A stretch of 49,474 nucleotides of DNA, from positions 1-49,474 of the forward strand of contig JAPOYX010000242.1 in assembly GCA_026706345.1 (NCBI GenBank), given 5' to 3'. Below the pieces are notes generated by a model. It was not told where the DNA came from and searched no databases. It saw only the letters and a list, made by a program, of their open reading frames with translations. Shown here piece by piece: positions 49,309 through 49,474 of this stretch. Source of the stretch: Gemmatimonadota bacterium (GTDB lineage Bacteria > JAAXHH01). Position numbers and translations under genes: made by a program. Every line of letters starts with the position of its first letter. Position 1 is the first letter of the stretch.

Positions 49309-49406
49309 GGGAGTGTATGGGTTGCTGGTGCGCCTCACGGACTTCAAATCCGATGGCGGGCCCTAAACAGGTCCGTGGTGGGTTCGATTCCCACACGCTC
49401 CCCCCA
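49309..49406 (+). tRNA. selC: tRNA-Sec (anticodon UCA)
   Basis: The fold is clear. The 8-bp acceptor GGGAGTGT pairs with ACGCTCCC (one G-U). A long D-arm has a TGGT loop. The anticodon loop CTTCAAA carries TCA at about 49343-49345, on a CGGA/TCCG stem. A long variable arm (GCGGGCC with GGTCCGT, loop CTAAACA) precedes the T-arm GTGGG-TTCGATT-CCCAC. CCA is encoded at 49404-49406. At 98 nt it is close to the ~95 nt of E. coli selC. With this numbering the discriminator base is C rather than the usual G; an alternative one-base extension (G308-C403) would give a longer acceptor. Location right after selB supports the call. The remaining 68 bp to the window end are AT-rich with no gene visible. 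Confidence 0.95.
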
Positions 49407-49474
49407 GGTTGTTTACTCAGCCGCCCTCACTAATACGTTAATACCTATTCAATACGCTTAAACTCCCTGAAGGC

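Noticed and set aside
49309-49474. tRNA(Sec) 3' end as an integration (att) site
   Set aside because: No integrase and no direct repeat of the tRNA end are visible in the window, and only 68 bp follow the gene.
1-49474. CRISPR array, insertion sequence or prophage
   Set aside because: No regularly spaced repeat-spacer pattern, transposase, integrase or phage structural gene was seen on either strand.

Overview
The window is a GC-rich (roughly 60-65%) bacterial chromosome segment, densely packed with short operons and showing no phage, IS element or CRISPR array. TonB-dependent receptors, lipoprotein signal peptides and Tat components indicate a Gram-negative cell. A YtxJ-type bacilliredoxin, several phytanoyl-CoA-dioxygenase-like (PhyH) proteins, FG-GAP/ASPIC lipoproteins, a DUF1028 protein and a PurO-type IMP cyclohydrolase together suggest an uncultivated FCB-group lineage, perhaps Latescibacterota-like. 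That placement is an inference from gene content, not from a marker phylogeny.

Layout. 1-4.5 kb (minus strand): a frameshifted rubber-oxygenase-like gene cut by the window edge, an AT-rich gap, mutL, and a sorbosone-dehydrogenase-like lipoprotein. 4.7-7.1 kb (plus): an EpmA-like lysyl-tRNA synthetase paralogue and a zinc alcohol dehydrogenase. 7.1-16.1 kb (minus): six tightly packed genes behind a good sigma70-like promoter, in transcription order an alanine-type aminotransferase, a PhyH protein, an enolase-superfamily dehydratase, an AAA ATPase, an IMP cyclohydrolase and a giant TPR/FG-GAP/ASPIC lipoprotein. 16.5-20.3 kb: an NHL-repeat lipoprotein, a HupE/UreJ membrane protein, an unknown convergent gene and tatA. 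20.4-27.3 kb (plus): a translationally coupled set of glycerate 2-kinase, a second PhyH protein, a D-2-hydroxyacid dehydrogenase fused to an Fe-S/CCG module, DUF1028 and an MFS exporter. 27.5-30.3 kb: bacilliredoxin, FAD oxidoreductase and mutY, converging on recA. 31.7-43.2 kb (plus): a TPR lipoprotein, an unknown gene, a HalD/BesD-like oxygenase, an AGCS sodium:amino-acid symporter and two tandem paralogous TonB receptors. 43.2-46 kb (minus): a low-GC gene with a PD-(D/E)XK nuclease signature and tatC with a very long acidic tail. 46.2-49.4 kb (plus): a degenerate nucleotidyltransferase overlapping selB, then tRNA-Sec.

Functional reading. The segment mixes housekeeping functions (mismatch repair, recombination, Tat export, selenocysteine decoding) with catabolism of small hydroxy- and amino acids. 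The most unusual signals are: two PhyH-fold enzymes whose iron-binding motif is HxG or HxA instead of HxD, the pattern of Fe/2OG halogenases; a low-GC nuclease islet next to a tatC whose C-terminus is expanded and compositionally shifted; 9-bp in-frame minisatellites in several unrelated genes; a PurO-type cyclohydrolase inside a catabolic-looking operon; and a MutL that keeps its endonuclease motif but has lost the usual zinc-ligand motifs.
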